A DNA stretch of 5,702 bases. Source: Bacteroidetes bacterium SW_11_45_7. Its GTDB lineage: Bacteria; Bacteroidota; Bacteroidia; Chitinophagales; SW-11-45-7. The position numbers were made by a program, and so were the translations under genes. The stretch spans positions 1 through 5,702 of the forward strand of contig PXTV01000116.1 in NCBI GenBank assembly GCA_003022985.1. The letters are read 5' to 3'. Below, in pieces: positions 5,443 through 5,702 of this stretch; positions within the stretch are counted from its first letter, which is position 1; each line of letters begins with the position of its first letter. A model generated the notes under the pieces. The model was not told the DNA's origin, did no database searches, and worked only from the letters and a program-made list of their open reading frames with translations.

Positions 5443-5702
5443 TTACTGGTTTTTCTTTTGCTCTTCCTCTGTTTGTTCTGGCTGAGATGGGTCGTTTGTT
5501 TCGCTATCCTTTTCGATACCATCTTTGGCATCCTGCTTGTCATTCCCGTTGGAAGATGAGCTATTGTCACTGTCAGGTTTCCGGGAATCATCCTCTTCTG
5601 TATCCCGGCCATTCCCTTTTGTTCCCTGCGTAACCTGGTTGTGCCATTTGTGAATCTCGTGATAAGGGCTGGGACCCACCAGTTTTTCAAAATCGGCCTG
5701 AT
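5443..5702 (-). CDS. ftsH: Probable ATP-dependent zinc metalloprotease FtsH, C-terminal end only (5' part outside window)
   Basis: Only the last 85 complete codons are present; the frame is open to the window edge and ends in TAA at 5445-5443. The visible part starts QADFEKLVGPSPY, which resembles the end of the FtsH peptidase domain in Bacteroidota (a motif of the form DLEKLIGxRP). It is followed by a tail of about 60 residues extremely rich in Asp, Glu, Ser, Asn, Gln and Lys with almost no hydrophobic residues, certainly disordered and probably cytoplasmic. The AAA ATPase and HExxH motifs would lie outside the window, so the call rests on this short motif and on the ftsH-LUD gene linkage I recall from Bacteroidota. 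FtsH is a membrane-bound hexameric quality-control protease. It could be another protein with an acidic tail. Confidence 0.65.
   Translation of the reverse strand, partial: QADFEKLVGPSPYHEIHKWHNQVTQGTKGNGRDTEEDDSRKPDSDNSSSSNGNDKQDAKDGIEKDSETNDPSQPEQTEEEQKKNQ

Noticed and set aside
5427..5690. Alternative minus-strand frame of 87 codons at the right edge
   Set aside because: It overlaps the frame giving the QADFEKLVGPSPY motif and acidic tail, which continues to the window edge. The alternative is a basic, featureless shadow of it.

Overview
The window looks like chromosomal housekeeping DNA from a member of the Bacteroidota, probably a Cytophagales-like bacterium. The evidence is the protein sequences (MeaB, double CDGSH, TrhO, RF1, LpxH and LUD proteins of Bacteroidota type), the linkage of an apparent ftsH 3' end to a LUD-domain gene, and the general lack of Shine-Dalgarno sequences. 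No mobile element, CRISPR array, rRNA or tRNA was seen.

Layout. On the plus strand, the 3' end of meaB (1-397) is followed after 2 nt by a small double-CDGSH iron-sulfur protein gene (400-636). A strong intrinsic terminator at 666-711 closes this pair, and its T-run touches the stop codon of the convergent trhO. Everything else is on the minus strand and reads right to left: ftsH 3' end (5702-5443), a 272-bp gap with three short inverted repeats, a LUD-domain gene (5170-4499), an LpxH-type phosphoesterase (4463-3708), an uncharacterised membrane-anchored or secreted propeller-like protein (3760-2927), a possible 45-residue small ORF (2915-2778), prfA (2775-1726), a degenerate heptanucleotide repeat tract (1722-1674) and trhO (1666-710). 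From LUD to trhO the spacing is close or overlapping (longest gap 151 bp, nearly filled by the small ORF), so one long transcript is plausible. No clear promoter was recognised.

Functions. The window mixes translation (RF1; TrhO, a tRNA wobble-uridine hydroxylase), envelope biogenesis and proteostasis (LpxH for lipid A, FtsH, the propeller protein) and metabolism or redox (MeaB, CDGSH, LUD).

Most striking observation. The prfA product is in frame and otherwise well conserved, including GGQ, but lacks about 11 residues exactly where RF1 proteins carry the PxT tripeptide that reads UAA/UAG. ESGVH is joined directly to GRVHTSA at the 2220/2221 boundary. Taken literally, this RF1 has no stop-codon-reading loop, yet two genes in the same window end in TAG. 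Both TAG codons are followed within five codons by an in-frame TGA. Either the sequence carries a 33-nt error or deletion, or this is a genuinely unusual release factor.
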